Shown piece after piece: positions 32,216 to 32,301 of a DNA stretch of 32,301 nt. Positions within the stretch are counted from its first letter, which is position 1; every line of letters begins with the position of its first letter. The DNA comes from an uncultured Actinomycetes bacterium (lineage in GTDB: Bacteria > Actinomycetota > Acidimicrobiia > Acidimicrobiales > RAAP-2). The notes beneath the pieces are model-generated. The model saw only the letters and a program-made list of their open reading frames with translations, was not told the origin of the DNA and did no database searches. The stretch is from NCBI GenBank assembly GCA_903825765.1, contig CAIKBU010000065.1, positions 1 through 32,301 on the forward strand, in the 5' to 3' direction. The position numbers and the translations under genes were made by a program.

Positions 32216-32301
32216 CGTGGTGAAGGTCACCTTGTGAGGGCTTACCAGCCCTTGAGGCGTCTGCAACGTGTACTCGGCGGCCGCCGCGAGCGAGGCCCGC
32301 A
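32189..32301 (-). CDS. 3' end of an unidentified reading frame, cut by window edge
   Basis: On the minus strand an open frame enters from the right edge and runs 36 codons to TAA at 32189-32191. It reads RASLAAAAEYTLQTPQGLVS and then a beta-rich, Thr/Val-rich end (VTFTTVTSNDNLG). I do not recognise the family. Its stop lies about 30 nt from the point where SDR similarity ends, which would fit the last gene of an inserted element running towards its terminus. It may equally be a chance frame; only more sequence can tell. Confidence 0.35.
   Translation of the reverse strand, partial: RASLAAAAEYTLQTPQGLVSPHKVTFTTVTSNDNLG

Noticed and set aside
1-32301. CRISPR arrays, prophage, toxin-antitoxin or biosynthetic clusters
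   Set aside because: No regularly spaced repeats, phage structural genes, or adjacent small gene pairs of such families were seen.

Overview
The window is a dense, high-GC stretch (about 60 % G+C by eye, not counted) of a bacterial chromosome. It most likely comes from an actinobacterium (Actinomycetota), with class Acidimicrobiia as my best guess. The lineage call rests on family and synteny signals: a type II DAHP synthase, a mycothiol-type maleylpyruvate isomerase family protein, an MtrA/MtrB-like pair followed by a GerMN lipoprotein, and the order tig-clpP-clpX-folC-ndk-mreBCD-mrdA-rng-rplU-rpmA / obg-proB-proA / nadD-rsfS with xerC-rpsB-tsf-pyrH alongside. Most genes are housekeeping, packed tightly and often overlapping by 1 to 8 nt. 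I did not find a CRISPR array, a complete mobile element, a defence island or a biosynthetic cluster.

Layout. 1-3288 (minus): xerC, then rpsB-tsf-pyrH (pyrH runs off the left edge). 3359-5993 (plus): a three-gene sensory operon of OmpR-type regulator, HAMP histidine kinase and GerMN lipoprotein, a reduced mtrA-mtrB-lpqB. 5990-7145 (minus): nadD, an unannotated-looking 58-aa membrane protein, rsfS. 7200-8573 (plus): aroG. 8540-15210 (minus): obg-proB-proA-moxR-vwa-phosphatase, a chain of overlapping or closely spaced genes. 15448-15723 (plus): hup, ending in a perfect palindromic terminator shared with a convergent secreted Asp-box propeller gene (15790-17001, minus). 17295-19543 (minus): rng-rplU-rpmA. 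19821-24805 (minus): ndk, mreB-mreC-mreD-mrdA, the cell elongation machinery. 24831-30277 (minus): maleylpyruvate isomerase family gene, tig, clpP, clpX, folC. 30333-31951: tRNA-Pro, a luciferase-like flavin enzyme, tRNA-Arg, tRNA-His and tRNA-Lys, with two strong terminators. 31987-32301: the first 58 codons of a short-chain dehydrogenase that breaks off into unrelated sequence carrying the 3' end of an opposite-strand reading frame, perhaps an inserted element.

Functionally the genes cover translation (rpsB, tsf, rplU, rpmA, obg, rsfS, tRNAs), RNA decay (rng), protein folding and proteolysis (tig, clpP, clpX), rod-shape wall synthesis (mreBCD, mrdA), nucleotide, folate and NAD supply (pyrH, ndk, folC, nadD), proline and aromatic amino acid synthesis (proAB, aroG), and chromosome maintenance (xerC, hup).

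The more interesting observations are: a recurrent TANNNT box exactly 6 nt upstream of five start codons, suggesting leaderless transcripts; the short GerMN-only lipoprotein in the mtrAB-like operon; the MoxR/VWA/phosphatase module coupled to proline synthesis; hup plus a secreted propeller splitting the usual rpmA-obg junction; a tRNA-Arg with an odd anticodon stem; an Obg G4 motif reading SKSD; and the broken dehydrogenase at the right edge.
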